A stretch of 64,000 nt of DNA from an uncultured Christensenellaceae bacterium (GCA_910586945.1 CAJULO010000001.1:238997-302996), one strand, 5' to 3'; counted from the first letter of the stretch, positions 8,732 through 18,244 are shown. Program-made: numbers and translations. The notes: generated by a model from the sequence alone, not told the origin.

Positions 8732-9409
8732 ATGTCATTTTTTTCTAATTTTCAATCAGAAAGAGCTCCTGGACCAATCAATGGCAATTTGACAAATGGT
8801 TTAAATGAACGCATTTGTATACAAGCAAATAGAGTATTTGATGCCTGCATAAAACAGGGACAAAATAATGGTATCAATTTAAGTTTAACAAATATGTTAC
8901 CTTCTAACCCTACATATCCGCTTACTTTTATTAGTGCTAGAAGCAGTAGTTCCACGGGTGAAATTGCTTCTGTGCAAGTTGATAGATTACCAGACAGAGA
9001 AAACGCTGCAAGAGTACAAGTTGCAATCAACATTCCTATGGAAGTTTTATATACTGATGCCAATGGCATTGAAGGAAAGGCAAGTTCTGTTATGACTGTA
9101 ACGGAAGATGTTATCTTATTTGTTCCACAACCTTCCATTATGCCCTATGAAATTCAAAGCGTAGTTTCTGCTGTTGCTCCTGAAGGGACATTTAATCCTA
9201 TTGACAATACTTTTAATATTGATGTCTGTCTAACAGTCGTTTTAAAAGTTTTAATAAATGTTGATATTTTAGTGCCATCTTATGGATATTGTATTATTCC
9301 ACCAGCACAAGATTATGCACAAGAAATGTGTGCAGGATTTTTTGAATTGCCACTCTATCCACAAGGTTCAGTGCCTCAAAATAATAACCAAAATAATAAT
9401 AATCGTTAA
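8732..9409 (+). CDS. Unknown protein, possible spore-surface family
   Basis: This 225-residue soluble protein has no signal peptide. The segment NERICIQANRVFDACIKQG near residue 26 resembles a motif I associate with clostridial proteins of unknown function. It contains several conserved-looking Cys and ends in an Asn-rich low-complexity tail (PQNNNQNNNNR). A strong AAGGAG site precedes it. Its place between a LysM protein and the spoIIGA operon suggests a spore-layer role, but that is inference only. Confidence 0.6.
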   Translation: MSFFSNFQSERAPGPINGNLTNGLNERICIQANRVFDACIKQGQNNGINLSLTNMLPSNPTYPLTFISARSSSSTGEIASVQVDRLPDRENAARVQVAINIPMEVLYTDANGIEGKASSVMTVTEDVILFVPQPSIMPYEIQSVVSAVAPEGTFNPIDNTFNIDVCLTVVLKVLINVDILVPSYGYCIIPPAQDYAQEMCAGFFELPLYPQGSVPQNNNQNNNNR

Positions 9410-9416
9410 TATATAT

Positions 9417-9456
9417 AAAAAGAGGTCATTGCTTTTTGCAATGACCTCTTTTTTTT
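9417..9456 (+). terminator. Rho-independent terminator
   Basis: A 12-bp stem (9421-9432 with 9438-9449) with a TTTTT loop is flanked by A and T runs. Confidence 0.9.
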
Positions 9457-9478
9457 ACTTTTTGGCAATCAGTCAAAA

Positions 9479-9533
9479 TTCGGCTTTTTTAGGCAACTCT
9501 GTCTAAAATTATAAATATTCCCTTTGTTATACT
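9479..9533 (+). promoter_or_regulatory. Candidate Spo0A-controlled promoter of spoIIGA-sigE
   Basis: The -10 TATACT is at 9528-9533 and no recognisable -35 lies 17 bases upstream. TGTCTAA (9500-9506) and the reversed TTCGGCT (9479-9485) each differ by one base from the 0A box. A poor -35 with 0A boxes is the design of the Bacillus spoIIG promoter. Confidence 0.45.
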
Positions 9534-9562
9534 ATCTTTTGCAAATTGTAGGAGTATAGTTT

Positions 9563-10387
9563 ATGTACTTATATATTGATATTTTATTTATTGATAACTT
9601 TTGTATAGACTTTTGTCTATTGGTAGCGGCAATTTATACTGTAAAAGGGAAAATAAATTTTTGGCGTGTTACTTTTACTGCCTTACTTGGTACACTTTTG
9701 GCAATTTGCTATACGCTATTTACTGCGAGATACAATCTGCCAAAATGGATAGATCTCTGTATTAAATATGGAGTTGCTCTGTTACTGCCCTGTATATCTA
9801 TAAAATTAAAGACAGTGAAAAGCTATGTGATTTGTAGTGTAACTTTTGTGGCATATATGTTTACGCTTGCTGGATTTTTAACTGCTTTATTTTTAAAAAC
9901 GGATTTTGTGCAAGGTGAGAGTTTGACTTATACGATATACGGACTACCAACAGGACTTTTACTCTTAGGTGGGTTTTTATTTATTCTAATGATATGCTGG
10001 TTAATTAGACGCATACAAAAAAAAATTATGGATATTCCAAACATTTGTCACTGTAGCATACAGCTTGCAGAAAAGGTTGTACATTTAGAAGCATTTGTTG
10101 ATACTGGAAATAGAGTACAAGATGCCGATGGGAATTTTGTCGTATTTGTTGAAAAGGATGCATTAAAGGAATTTGTAACTGATATAGCATATACAGTCAA
10201 TAGCAAAAATACGCTAGAGATACAGACTGTTGCAGGCAAAAAAATTTGTTCGACCATGAAAGTTGATATGTTGAAGTTATATTATAAGGACAAGCAACAT
10301 ATACATAAAAATGTTACAGTAGCTATATATGAAGAGAAATTGGTAGGTGAATATATGGCAATTGTTTCACCGTTATGCTTTTTATAA
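9563..10387 (+). CDS. spoIIGA: Sigma-E processing peptidase SpoIIGA
   Basis: The protein has 274 residues: five predicted N-terminal transmembrane helices (to about residue 150), then a cytoplasmic aspartic-protease-like domain. The catalytic D-T-G-N lies in LEAFVDTGNRVQD near residue 179. SpoIIGA cleaves pro-sigma-E in the mother cell when signalled from the forespore. It begins after a TAGGAG site and ends 12 bases before its substrate sigE, the conserved spoIIG operon order. Confidence 0.95.
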   Translation: MYLYIDILFIDNFCIDFCLLVAAIYTVKGKINFWRVTFTALLGTLLAICYTLFTARYNLPKWIDLCIKYGVALLLPCISIKLKTVKSYVICSVTFVAYMFTLAGFLTALFLKTDFVQGESLTYTIYGLPTGLLLLGGFLFILMICWLIRRIQKKIMDIPNICHCSIQLAEKVVHLEAFVDTGNRVQDADGNFVVFVEKDALKEFVTDIAYTVNSKNTLEIQTVAGKKICSTMKVDMLKLYYKDKQHIHKNVTVAIYEEKLVGEYMAIVSPLCFL

Positions 10388-10399
10388 AGAGGAGTAAAT

Positions 10400-11113
10400 A
10401 TGTTTAAAAGAATAAAGGAATTTTTTAAAAAATTATTTGCTAAATTCTTTGCTAAGGAAGAGAACACACTAGATTTTATATGTGGAAGTGAATCATTACC
10501 TATACCATTTACACAAGAAGAAGAACTAGACCTTTTAAATAAATTACCAACCGGGGATGACGGTGTTAAAAATTTATTGATTGAACATAATTTACGCCTA
10601 GTAATTTATATTGCTAGAAAATTTGACAATACATCTGCTGACCTTGAGGATTTAATTTCAATAGGGACAATTGGTTTAATTAAGGCAGTAAATTCCTTTC
10701 AACCAGATAAGAATATCAAGCTTGCCACTTATGCAAGCAAGTGTATTGAAAATGAAATTTTAATGTATCTGCGTCGCTTGGCACGCCTAAAGAGTGAAGT
10801 TTCTATAGATGAACCACTCAATACCGATTGGGACGGCAATGAACTTGTACTTGCAGATGTACTTGGTACAGAGTGCGAAGTTGTATATAAAGATATTGAG
10901 TTGAGTGTGGAAAAAGAATTATTGAAAAATGCTATTGCAAAACTACCAGAGCGGGAACGGCATATTTTAAGTTTGCGTTTTGCCTTAGATAAAGGGGAAG
11001 AGATGACACAAAAAGATGTTGCAGACTATTTAGGGATATCACAATCCTACATATCACGATTAGAAAAAAAGATTTTTGCTAGATTAAAAAAAGATATAAG
11101 TAAATTGATGTAA
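10400..11113 (+). CDS. sigE: RNA polymerase sporulation sigma factor SigE
   Basis: The protein has 237 residues. The basic amphipathic pro-sequence (first about 25 residues, rich in Lys and Phe) is the part removed by SpoIIGA. Region 2 carries NLRLVIYIARKF and GTIGLIKAVNSF; region 4 ends with a helix-turn-helix (DVADYLGISQSYISRLEKK). It directs early mother-cell transcription. It is co-transcribed with spoIIGA and followed 70 bases later by sigG. Confidence 0.96.
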   Translation: MFKRIKEFFKKLFAKFFAKEENTLDFICGSESLPIPFTQEEELDLLNKLPTGDDGVKNLLIEHNLRLVIYIARKFDNTSADLEDLISIGTIGLIKAVNSFQPDKNIKLATYASKCIENEILMYLRRLARLKSEVSIDEPLNTDWDGNELVLADVLGTECEVVYKDIELSVEKELLKNAIAKLPERERHILSLRFALDKGEEMTQKDVADYLGISQSYISRLEKKIFARLKKDISKLM

Positions 11114-11120
11114 AAAATAG

Positions 11121-11150
11121 GTATAAAAATTTTCTCCTTGCACATACATA
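11121..11150 (+). promoter_or_regulatory. Possible forespore (SigF/SigG) promoter of sigG
   Basis: GTATA (11121-11125) and CATACATA (11143-11150) are separated by 17 bases and loosely resemble the forespore consensus. The match is imperfect. Confidence 0.3.
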
Positions 11151-11183
11151 AAGAATAATAGTTCATAGGAGGGAGGAATCTGT

Positions 11184-11963
11184 ATGTTGCAAAAGGTGGA
11201 GATTTGTGGTGTAAATACGGAGGGATTGCCAAAACTAACGCAGTCAGAAAGTCGTGCATTGATGTTACAACTCAAAGCTGGCGATGAGGAAGCGAGAAAA
11301 AAGTTTATAGTAAGTAATATGCGTCTAGTATTATCCCTTGTAAAGCGTTTTTGGGCTAAAAATGCAAATGCTGATGATTTATTTCAAGCAGGTTGTATTG
11401 GTTTATTGAAAGCTATTGATAATTTTAATGTAGATTTAGATGTTCGTTTTTCTACCTATGCTGTTCCTATGATTTTGGGAGAGATTAAACGCTATTTAAG
11501 AGATGGTAATTCTTTACGCGTTTCGCGGAGTATTCGTGATACTGCTTTTAAAGTTTTAAAGGCAAGGGAAGGACTGGAAAAACAGGATAAAGAGGGGACA
11601 ATTGAAGAGATTGCAAAAGTATTGGAAGTAAAAGAACAAGAAGTTGTCTATGCATTAGATGCAATTTCAGATACTATTTCTTTATTTGAACCAGTGTACA
11701 ATAAATCTGGAGATAGCTTAATGCTTATGGAACAGATTGCTGATAATAAAAATAATGATGAAGTTTGGACGGAAAAAGTAGCATTAAAGGAAGCTATGCG
11801 TAGACTTGGCGAGAGAGAACGAAAAATATTATTTTTACGCTATTTTGAAGGCAAAACGCAGACAGAAATTTCTAGTGAAGTTGGTATATCACAAGCACAA
11901 GTATCTAGACTGGAAAAAAATGCAATTCAATCCATCCGCGGCGAAATTGCCTTGGAAGTATAA
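11184..11963 (+). CDS. sigG: RNA polymerase sporulation sigma factor SigG
   Basis: The protein has 259 residues. The N-terminal VEICGVNTEGLPKLT is characteristic of SigG. Region 2 shows NMRLVLSLVKRFW and GCIGLLKAIDNF, region 3 SLRVSRSIRDTAFK, and region 4 a helix-turn-helix ISSEVGISQAQVSRLEK. It drives late forespore genes. A strong AGGAGGGAGG site precedes ATG 11184. The spoIIGA-sigE-sigG order is the classical Firmicute arrangement. Confidence 0.96.
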   Translation: MLQKVEICGVNTEGLPKLTQSESRALMLQLKAGDEEARKKFIVSNMRLVLSLVKRFWAKNANADDLFQAGCIGLLKAIDNFNVDLDVRFSTYAVPMILGEIKRYLRDGNSLRVSRSIRDTAFKVLKAREGLEKQDKEGTIEEIAKVLEVKEQEVVYALDAISDTISLFEPVYNKSGDSLMLMEQIADNKNNDEVWTEKVALKEAMRRLGERERKILFLRYFEGKTQTEISSEVGISQAQVSRLEKNAIQSIRGEIALEV

Positions 11964-11972
11964 GCTTTTATA

Positions 11973-12006
11973 AAAAGAGAGTGCATATAGAAAGCACTCT
12001 CTTTTG
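11973..12006 (+). terminator. Rho-independent terminator after sigG
   Basis: A GAGAGTGC/GCACTCTC stem with a short loop (about 11977-12002) is flanked by A and T runs. Confidence 0.85.
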
Positions 12007-12063
12007 GTATAATTCAAGTATTTGTTGCATATATATATTATGCAAGATGGGGAGGGGCAAGCT

Positions 12064-12417
12064 ATGGAAATATCTTTTCGAGAATTAAAGTGCAAAGATG
12101 TTGTCAATATCGTCGATGGGAGAAATTTAGGAAGGGCAAATGATATTGTCTTTACCTATCCGCATGGTTGCATTTTGGGTATTGCAGTACCAGGTAAAAG
12201 AGGTTGGAATTGCTTTAAACGCAATGACCTATTTATTCCTCTAAAAAATATTATCAAAATTGGAGCTGATGTTGTTTTAGTGGATTTGCGTAATTCTAAA
12301 CTTCTAGAAAACTTTCATAAAGCGCAAAAGCGGAATGATAGAAATTATAGTTTACAGATGGAGTATATGGAGCAAGAAACACCAACTTGTCGCCGTGATT
12401 TTAGTGAGTACGAGTAA
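12064..12417 (+). CDS. YlmC/YmxH family sporulation protein (PRC-barrel)
   Basis: The protein has 117 residues. A single PRC-barrel-like domain covers residues 5-80 (FRELKCKDVVNIVDGRNLG). The start is ATG 12064, six bases after a GGGAGGGG site; an upstream ATG would run through that site. Family members are sporulation-linked, but their mechanism is unknown. It follows sigG, as in many Clostridia. Its last 17 bases overlap the convergent murG gene. Confidence 0.85.
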   Translation: MEISFRELKCKDVVNIVDGRNLGRANDIVFTYPHGCILGIAVPGKRGWNCFKRNDLFIPLKNIIKIGADVVLVDLRNSKLLENFHKAQKRNDRNYSLQMEYMEQETPTCRRDFSEYE

Positions 12418-13465
12418 TATCGTACTCATTTTCATTTAAAATTTTTGCAATACTTTCTATAATTTTACTGTTACCAGCAATGACTTTATTTTCTTTTAAA
12501 TTTTCTTTTAAACGATTATCCTGCTTTAACTGCATCAACGCTTGTAATAAACTTCCTGCATCTAGTTTTTCTTCCGTTAAAATATGACAGAGTCCCTTTT
12601 CATAAAAATAATTAGCATTTTCAACTTGGTCGCCACGCGTTCTTTTATTTGCAAGTGGTATAAATAAAGTCGGTTTTTGTAATGCAAGACATTCAAATAT
12701 ACTATTTGAACCAGCACGAGATAGCACATAATCAGCACAGGCATATGCCAAATGCATATCTTTTATAAACGCTAAGGCTGTGTATCCATCTTGACTAGGT
12801 GGACAGTCTTTTCCACAAATATGTAATATATCAAATTCTTTCAAAAGTGCGGGTAAACAATTTGCTACTGCTTCATTTATTTTTTTACTGCCGCTTCCTC
12901 CGGCAAATATCAGTAGGACTGCCTTGTTTCCGGAAAAATGAAATTGCTGCAATCCTTCAATTCTACTTCCGCCAAAGAGTTGGTAACGCAAGGGGGGACC
13001 AACATAAAGACCATTTTTAAAGTTATCTACAGTTTCTAGAAAACTTGTCAAAATCAGTTTACTATCTTTTGCTATAAATTTATTTGCTAGTCCGCAAGAG
13101 AGGTCACTCTCATGTGTAATAATAGGTATTTTTAATTTTTTTGCCGCTTTTACAACAGGTAAAGCAACATAACCCCCTTTTGAGAAAACTAAATCAGGTT
13201 GTATTTGTTTTAAGGCTTGTTTAGCTTGGTATACACTTTTGATATAACGAAAAGGTAAAAATAGATTTTTAAAGATATTACCGCGTATAAGTTTTGTACA
13301 AGATATTGTATAAAATGGTACTTCTTGATTTTTTAATAATTCACGCTCAATACCATTGCTACCAATATAAAAAAGCTGATAGTTTTTTTTAAGTTCAGGA
13401 ATGAGTGCAATATTTGGAATCGTGTGTCCAGCACTTCCACCACCTGTAAGTACAATTTTTTTCAT
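12401..13465 (-). CDS. murG: UDP-GlcNAc:lipid I GlcNAc-transferase MurG
   Basis: The protein has 354 residues and is a GT-B glycosyltransferase. The N-terminal LTGGGSAGHTIPN glycine loop binds lipid I. The HESDLSCGLANK segment (near residue 122) and the C-terminal RAGSNSIFECLALQKPTLFIPL nucleotide-binding motif are present. It makes lipid II on the inner membrane face. It stands alone rather than in a division-cell-wall cluster. It is convergent with ylmC and diverges from the topoisomerase genes. Confidence 0.94.
   Translation of the reverse strand: MKKIVLTGGGSAGHTIPNIALIPELKKNYQLFYIGSNGIERELLKNQEVPFYTISCTKLIRGNIFKNLFLPFRYIKSVYQAKQALKQIQPDLVFSKGGYVALPVVKAAKKLKIPIITHESDLSCGLANKFIAKDSKLILTSFLETVDNFKNGLYVGPPLRYQLFGGSRIEGLQQFHFSGNKAVLLIFAGGSGSKKINEAVANCLPALLKEFDILHICGKDCPPSQDGYTALAFIKDMHLAYACADYVLSRAGSNSIFECLALQKPTLFIPLANKRTRGDQVENANYFYEKGLCHILTEEKLDAGSLLQALMQLKQDNRLKENLKENKVIAGNSKIIESIAKILNENEYDITRTH
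12405..12428. terminator. Bidirectional hairpin inside the overlapping ends of ylmC and murG
   Basis: A 9-bp perfect stem (12405-12413 with 12420-12428) and a 6-base loop cover both stop codons. T-rich flanks follow on the plus strand. Confidence 0.55.
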
Positions 13466-13560
13466 TTTTTATATACTCCTTTTCCTATATAGTATATAAA
13501 ATTTTTTTGATATGTAGCGAAAATTATTTTGTCATAGATAATAATTTATTGTTGAAAAAG

Positions 13561-13590
13561 TTGCCAAATTTGCTCTAATTATGATATACT
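13561..13590 (+). promoter_or_regulatory. Promoter of the type IIA topoisomerase operon
   Basis: TTGCCA (13561-13566), 18 bases and TATACT (13585-13590) lie about 30 bases upstream of the GAGAGGA ribosome site. Confidence 0.6.
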
Positions 13591-13624
13591 GAAAAATATA
13601 TTTTTTGAGATTGAGAGGAATAAA

Positions 13625-15592
13625 ATGCCAAAGCAAGAATATAGTGCTGAAAATATAACTATATTAGAGGGATTAGATGCTGTACGCATTCGTCCAGGGA
13701 TGTATATAGGTTCAACAGGAGTTAAGGGCTTGCATCACATCTTATGGGAAATTGTTGACAATGCTATTGACGAAGCTGCAAATGGACACGCGAATTCAAT
13801 TATTGTCACTTTACATAAAGACGGTAGTGCATCTGTACGCGATAATGGACGCGGCATTCCTACTGATATAAACTCTAAAATGGGAATATCTGGCGTCGAA
13901 GTTGTATTTACACAACTACATGCTGGCGGTAAATTCAATGAAAATAATTACTCCTTTTCTGGTGGATTGCATGGTGTTGGAGCTTCTGTTACTAATGCGT
14001 TATCAGAGTGGTTAAAGGTAGAAGTTTATCGCGATACTATTCATAAAATATCCTTTCACTCTTATTTTGACAAAGAAAAAGAAAAGTTTATGTGTGGTAT
14101 TCCGGAAAGTCATTTGATTGATACGAAGGAAAAGACGCAGGAAAAGGGAACACTTGTACACTTTAAACCAGATGCTGCAGTTTTTGATAGTGTCCTTTTT
14201 AATTTTGAAACTGTTTCAAAAAGATTGAAAGAATTAGCATTTTTAAATAAAGGACTTGCTATTACACTGCTTGATGAGCGTGTTCCAGAGGACAGACAAC
14301 CTATAGCAATACATTATCAGTTTGATGGCGGTCTATATGATTTTGCAATCTATTTGAATGAAGGGAAAACACCACTTTATAAAGAACCTATTGGCTATAA
14401 AGTAGAAAAAGATGGGATTTTAATTGAATTTGTTTTGCAACATACGGATGAATTTACAGAAAGTACTTTTTCTTTTGTAAATAATATTCCAACACCGGAA
14501 GGCGGATACCATGAAACTGGTTTTAAAGCTGGACTTACAAAAGCTTTAAATGATATTGCTAGGACTAGTGGTTTACTCAAGGAAAAGGAAAGTAATTTGA
14601 TGGGGGAAGACTTTAGAGAAGGTTTAACTGCTATTTTAACAATTAAAATGAAAAATGTACAATTTGAAGGACAAACAAAGACGAAACTCGGCAATGCAGA
14701 AGCTCGTTCTCCGATTGAAAATGCTGTAATTGAAGGATTACAAACGCTGGCACAAAATCAGGATTTTAAAATTATTTTTGAACAGATTATTAAAAAAGCA
14801 CAGGCGGCAGCAAAGGCAAGACTTGCTGCCAAACAGGCAAAAGATATAGCACGTGCCGGTAAAAGTATTGAAAATATTACGCTTGTAGGTAAATTGTGGG
14901 GATGTACGGGCAAGCGTGTTGAATTGAATGAGTTGTTTATTGTAGAAGGGAATTCAGCAGGAGGAACGGCAAAAAAGGCGAGAATGCGTCAAACACAAGC
15001 TATTTTGCCATTGCGTGGTAAACCATTAAATGTTGAAAAAAAGAAGATTGAACAAGTTCTTGCAAATGAAGAAATCCGTACTATTATCTCTGCACTCGGA
15101 GCGGGATATGGCTCTGCCTTTTCAATTGATGACTTAAAATATCATAAGGTCATTATTCTTGCCGATGCTGACCAAGATGGAATGCATATTCGCTGTATTT
15201 TATTGACATTTTTCTATCGTTATATGAGAAAGCTTATCACAAATGGGAATCTATATATAGGATTACCGCCGCTTTATAAAGTCTATAAAAAAGACCATAT
15301 TGAGTATGCATATGATGATAATGAATTACAAGAAAAGATAGAAATTGTAGGGCGTGGATATCAAATACAGCGTTATAAAGGTCTTGGAGAAATGAGTGAA
15401 GAACAACTTTGGGAAACAACTATGGACCCAAAACGCCGGAATTTAATTCAAGTATGTATTGAAGATGCAATTGGAGCGGAGCGAATGGTCACTGCACTAA
15501 TGGGCAATAGAGTGGAAGCAAGAAAGGAATTTTTAGCGGAAAAAGCAAATTTCAATAAAGTTGATAATTTTATGAATAAAATCACTATTTAA
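13625..15592 (+). CDS. Type IIA DNA topoisomerase subunit B (GyrB/ParE family)
   Basis: The protein has 655 residues. The GHKL ATPase has IVDNAIDEA near residue 42, DNGRGIP near 74 and GGLHGVGASVTNALS near 115. The TOPRIM domain has EGNSAGGTAKKARMRQTQ near residue 442 and DADQDGMH near 519. Asn replaces the usual Asp in EGDSAGG. The two-gene operon with subunit A forms an ATP-dependent topoisomerase. Without the other type IIA pair of this genome, gyrase and topoisomerase IV cannot be separated with confidence; the divergent motifs favour a second, ParE-like enzyme. Confidence 0.88.
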   Translation: MPKQEYSAENITILEGLDAVRIRPGMYIGSTGVKGLHHILWEIVDNAIDEAANGHANSIIVTLHKDGSASVRDNGRGIPTDINSKMGISGVEVVFTQLHAGGKFNENNYSFSGGLHGVGASVTNALSEWLKVEVYRDTIHKISFHSYFDKEKEKFMCGIPESHLIDTKEKTQEKGTLVHFKPDAAVFDSVLFNFETVSKRLKELAFLNKGLAITLLDERVPEDRQPIAIHYQFDGGLYDFAIYLNEGKTPLYKEPIGYKVEKDGILIEFVLQHTDEFTESTFSFVNNIPTPEGGYHETGFKAGLTKALNDIARTSGLLKEKESNLMGEDFREGLTAILTIKMKNVQFEGQTKTKLGNAEARSPIENAVIEGLQTLAQNQDFKIIFEQIIKKAQAAAKARLAAKQAKDIARAGKSIENITLVGKLWGCTGKRVELNELFIVEGNSAGGTAKKARMRQTQAILPLRGKPLNVEKKKIEQVLANEEIRTIISALGAGYGSAFSIDDLKYHKVIILADADQDGMHIRCILLTFFYRYMRKLITNGNLYIGLPPLYKVYKKDHIEYAYDDNELQEKIEIVGRGYQIQRYKGLGEMSEEQLWETTMDPKRRNLIQVCIEDAIGAERMVTALMGNRVEARKEFLAEKANFNKVDNFMNKITI

Positions 15593-15604
15593 GAGGAGGT
15601 TAGA

Positions 15605-18064
15605 GTGTTGTTTAGCGATGGAGATAACAATAATGTTGAGGACGAAAAAGATGGTATTATTGTTCAATCATTAGAAAATGTTCTACCTGATTCTATGTTG
15701 CCTTATGCCGAGTATGTTATTTTAGATAGAGCTTTGCCACGCGTAGAAGATGGATTAAAACCAGTGCAACGCCGTATATTATACACTATGTATGATATGG
15801 GATTGTTTCCTGATAAGCCGCATAAAAAAAGTGCTAGAATCGTAGGAGATTGTATGGGTAAATATCACCCACATGGTGACTCTTCTGTATATGAAGCTAT
15901 GGTGCGTATGGCACAGAACTTTAATATGCGTGATGTACTCATCAATGGACATGGTAATTTTGGTTCCATTGATGGAGACCCTGCTGCTGCAATGCGTTAT
16001 ACAGAAGCGCGTTTAGAACCACTCGCTCTAGAAATGTTGCGTGATATTGAAAAGGATACTGTTCGTTTCGGACTCAATTTTGATGATAGTTTGAAAGAAC
16101 CGGAAACTTTACCTGGACGTTTTCCGAATTTACTTGTCAATGGGGCGTCTGGTATAGCTGTTGGACTAGCAACAAATATTCCACCACATAATTTAAAAGA
16201 AGTTATTGATGGTATATGTGCTTATATTCAAAATCCTAGAATTACTTTAAAGGATATGATGAAATATATTCCCGCTCCAGACTTTCCAACAGGTGCATAT
16301 ATCATTGAAAACGAACTTGTGCAAGCATATGAGACTGGGCGTGGTAAAATTACATTGCGGGCAAAACTCTCTATTGAAAAACAAGACAATGACCGTCAAA
16401 TGATTGTTATTACGGAATTACCTTATCAGGTGAACAAGGCAAGACTATTGACAAAAATTGATGAATTGCGTGAAGAAAAAAAGGAAGTCTTTTCTGGTAT
16501 TAGTGATATTGTTGATGAATCTGATAGAAATGGTATGCGTGCTGTAATTAAACTTAAAAAAGATACAAATGTGAATGACTTGATTGAAATGTTGTGCAAA
16601 TATACAGATATTGAAACGACTTATGGTATCAATATGGTCTGTATTGCCGATGGTAAACCACAACAATTAGGACTTATTCCCATTATTCGTTGTTATGTTG
16701 AATACCAGCGTCAAGTTATTTTGTCTAGAACAAAATTTGACTTGAAAAACGCCAAAGAGCGTTGTCATATTTTAGAAGGACTCATTATTGCAGTCCAAAA
16801 TATTGATGAAGTTATTCAGATTATTAAAAAGGCAGAAAGTGTTGTAGATGCAAGAAAAAAATTGTGTGAGCGTTTTAGCTTATCAGAAAGACAGGCACAA
16901 GCAATTTTAGATTTAAGACTTGCTCGTTTAACAAAATTAGAAGTGTATAAATTAGAGCAAGAATTAGCTGAGTTGAAAGAACTCATCGTAAAATTAACAG
17001 CAATTGTAGAACATAAAAAATTACAAATGCAGGTCATAGTGGATGAGCTTAGTAGTATTCAAAAACAATTTAAAACAGATAGACAGAGTAAAATTATTGC
17101 AAAAAGTGAGGATATTATTTTAGAACATTTTGATAATGTAAAACAGGGAGTCAACTGTGTACTTTTATATACTGCTAGCAACGAAATCAAAATTGTGGGC
17201 GAAAAAACTTTTACAAGTACCAATAAACATTTAAATGAACGTTCTAAACTTTCTGATATATATCTATATACTCTGCATACAAAAACAGATAAAATTATTT
17301 ATATGTTTACCAATTTAGGAAATTGTCATAAATTGGATATCAGTGATATTGAACCCACAAAATTAAAGGATAAAGGTTTTAAACTAAAAGATTTATGTGG
17401 AGCAATTTTACCAAATGAATATCCAGTTGCCTTTTTTGAAGTGGGTGAACAGCTACCCAAAGGTGCATTGTTATTCTATACAAAATTCGGTTATGTAAAG
17501 AAGAGTGATTGGAAGGAATATGGTATTTTAAAAGCACAATTCCAAGCTATAAAATTAAATGATGGAGATGAATTGCTTGCTGTTGAAGTGGATAGTAATG
17601 ATTTATTATCAACTTTATTTTTTGTTACAAAACAAGGGATGTGCTTAAATGCTTATAAAAATGATATTCCTACACAAGGTAGAATTTCCGCTGGTGTCCG
17701 TGGTATTGCTCTTGCAGACGATGACTATGTTGTCTATGTAGGACAGACAGATGGTGAAGGTGAAATTATAATTGTCACAAAAAATAATACATTTAAACGA
17801 GTTATTGTATCTTTAATTGATACTTTAGCTCGTTACAGGAAAGGGGTTAAAATTGTAGATTTACCACAAGATAGTGCAGTTTTATTTGCAGACTATGTAA
17901 CAAATCCATATAAACTTGCTTTGCTGATGAATGATGATTCTCTTGTTGAAATTGACAGTGAAGATAATATTACTATTGAAGATAGACTTTCAAAAGGAAA
18001 AAATATTAAAGTCAAAAAAGGTTGTAAAGTAGTTGCCGTATATAGTTTAAAATATTTAATTTAA
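15605..18064 (+). CDS. Type IIA DNA topoisomerase subunit A (GyrA/ParC family)
   Basis: The protein has 819 residues. The winged-helix cleavage core includes the quinolone-region segment HPHGDSSVYEAMVRM (about residues 93-107) and the catalytic tyrosine in AAAMRYTEARL near residue 137. The coiled-coil gate follows, and then a beta-pinwheel C-terminus from about residue 510. I do not see a canonical GyrA box (QRRGGKG type), which argues for a ParC-like or diverged role. The start is GTG 15605 behind a GAGGAGG site, 12 bases after subunit B. Confidence 0.88.
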   Translation: MLFSDGDNNNVEDEKDGIIVQSLENVLPDSMLPYAEYVILDRALPRVEDGLKPVQRRILYTMYDMGLFPDKPHKKSARIVGDCMGKYHPHGDSSVYEAMVRMAQNFNMRDVLINGHGNFGSIDGDPAAAMRYTEARLEPLALEMLRDIEKDTVRFGLNFDDSLKEPETLPGRFPNLLVNGASGIAVGLATNIPPHNLKEVIDGICAYIQNPRITLKDMMKYIPAPDFPTGAYIIENELVQAYETGRGKITLRAKLSIEKQDNDRQMIVITELPYQVNKARLLTKIDELREEKKEVFSGISDIVDESDRNGMRAVIKLKKDTNVNDLIEMLCKYTDIETTYGINMVCIADGKPQQLGLIPIIRCYVEYQRQVILSRTKFDLKNAKERCHILEGLIIAVQNIDEVIQIIKKAESVVDARKKLCERFSLSERQAQAILDLRLARLTKLEVYKLEQELAELKELIVKLTAIVEHKKLQMQVIVDELSSIQKQFKTDRQSKIIAKSEDIILEHFDNVKQGVNCVLLYTASNEIKIVGEKTFTSTNKHLNERSKLSDIYLYTLHTKTDKIIYMFTNLGNCHKLDISDIEPTKLKDKGFKLKDLCGAILPNEYPVAFFEVGEQLPKGALLFYTKFGYVKKSDWKEYGILKAQFQAIKLNDGDELLAVEVDSNDLLSTLFFVTKQGMCLNAYKNDIPTQGRISAGVRGIALADDDYVVYVGQTDGEGEIIIVTKNNTFKRVIVSLIDTLARYRKGVKIVDLPQDSAVLFADYVTNPYKLALLMNDDSLVEIDSEDNITIEDRLSKGKNIKVKKGCKVVAVYSLKYLI

Positions 18065-18075
18065 TATAGGATTGT

Positions 18076-18108
18076 AAAAGAGATGCCAATTGGTATCTCT
18101 TTTTTTTG
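18076..18108 (+). terminator. Rho-independent terminator
   Basis: An AGAGATGCC / GGTATCTCT stem with a tight loop is followed by eight T. Confidence 0.85.
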
Positions 18109-18180
18109 GCATAATTTCAGTAGCTTGTACATAAGTATAAATTGTAAAGCAAAAGAGAAATACTACAAAAAGAGACAAAA

Positions 18181-18226
18181 TTCGACAAAAGTAGTTTAAA
18201 ACTGTGAGTGAAAATTTTTATATACT
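18181..18226 (+). promoter_or_regulatory. Candidate promoter with 0A box upstream of the deacetylase gene
   Basis: TTCGACA (18181-18187) is an exact reverse-complement match to the TGNCGAA 0A box. A TATACT -10 is at 18221-18226 without a clear -35. A single 7-base match can occur by chance in A+T-rich DNA. Confidence 0.35.
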
Positions 18227-18244
18227 GAGGGGGAAGCAAATTCT

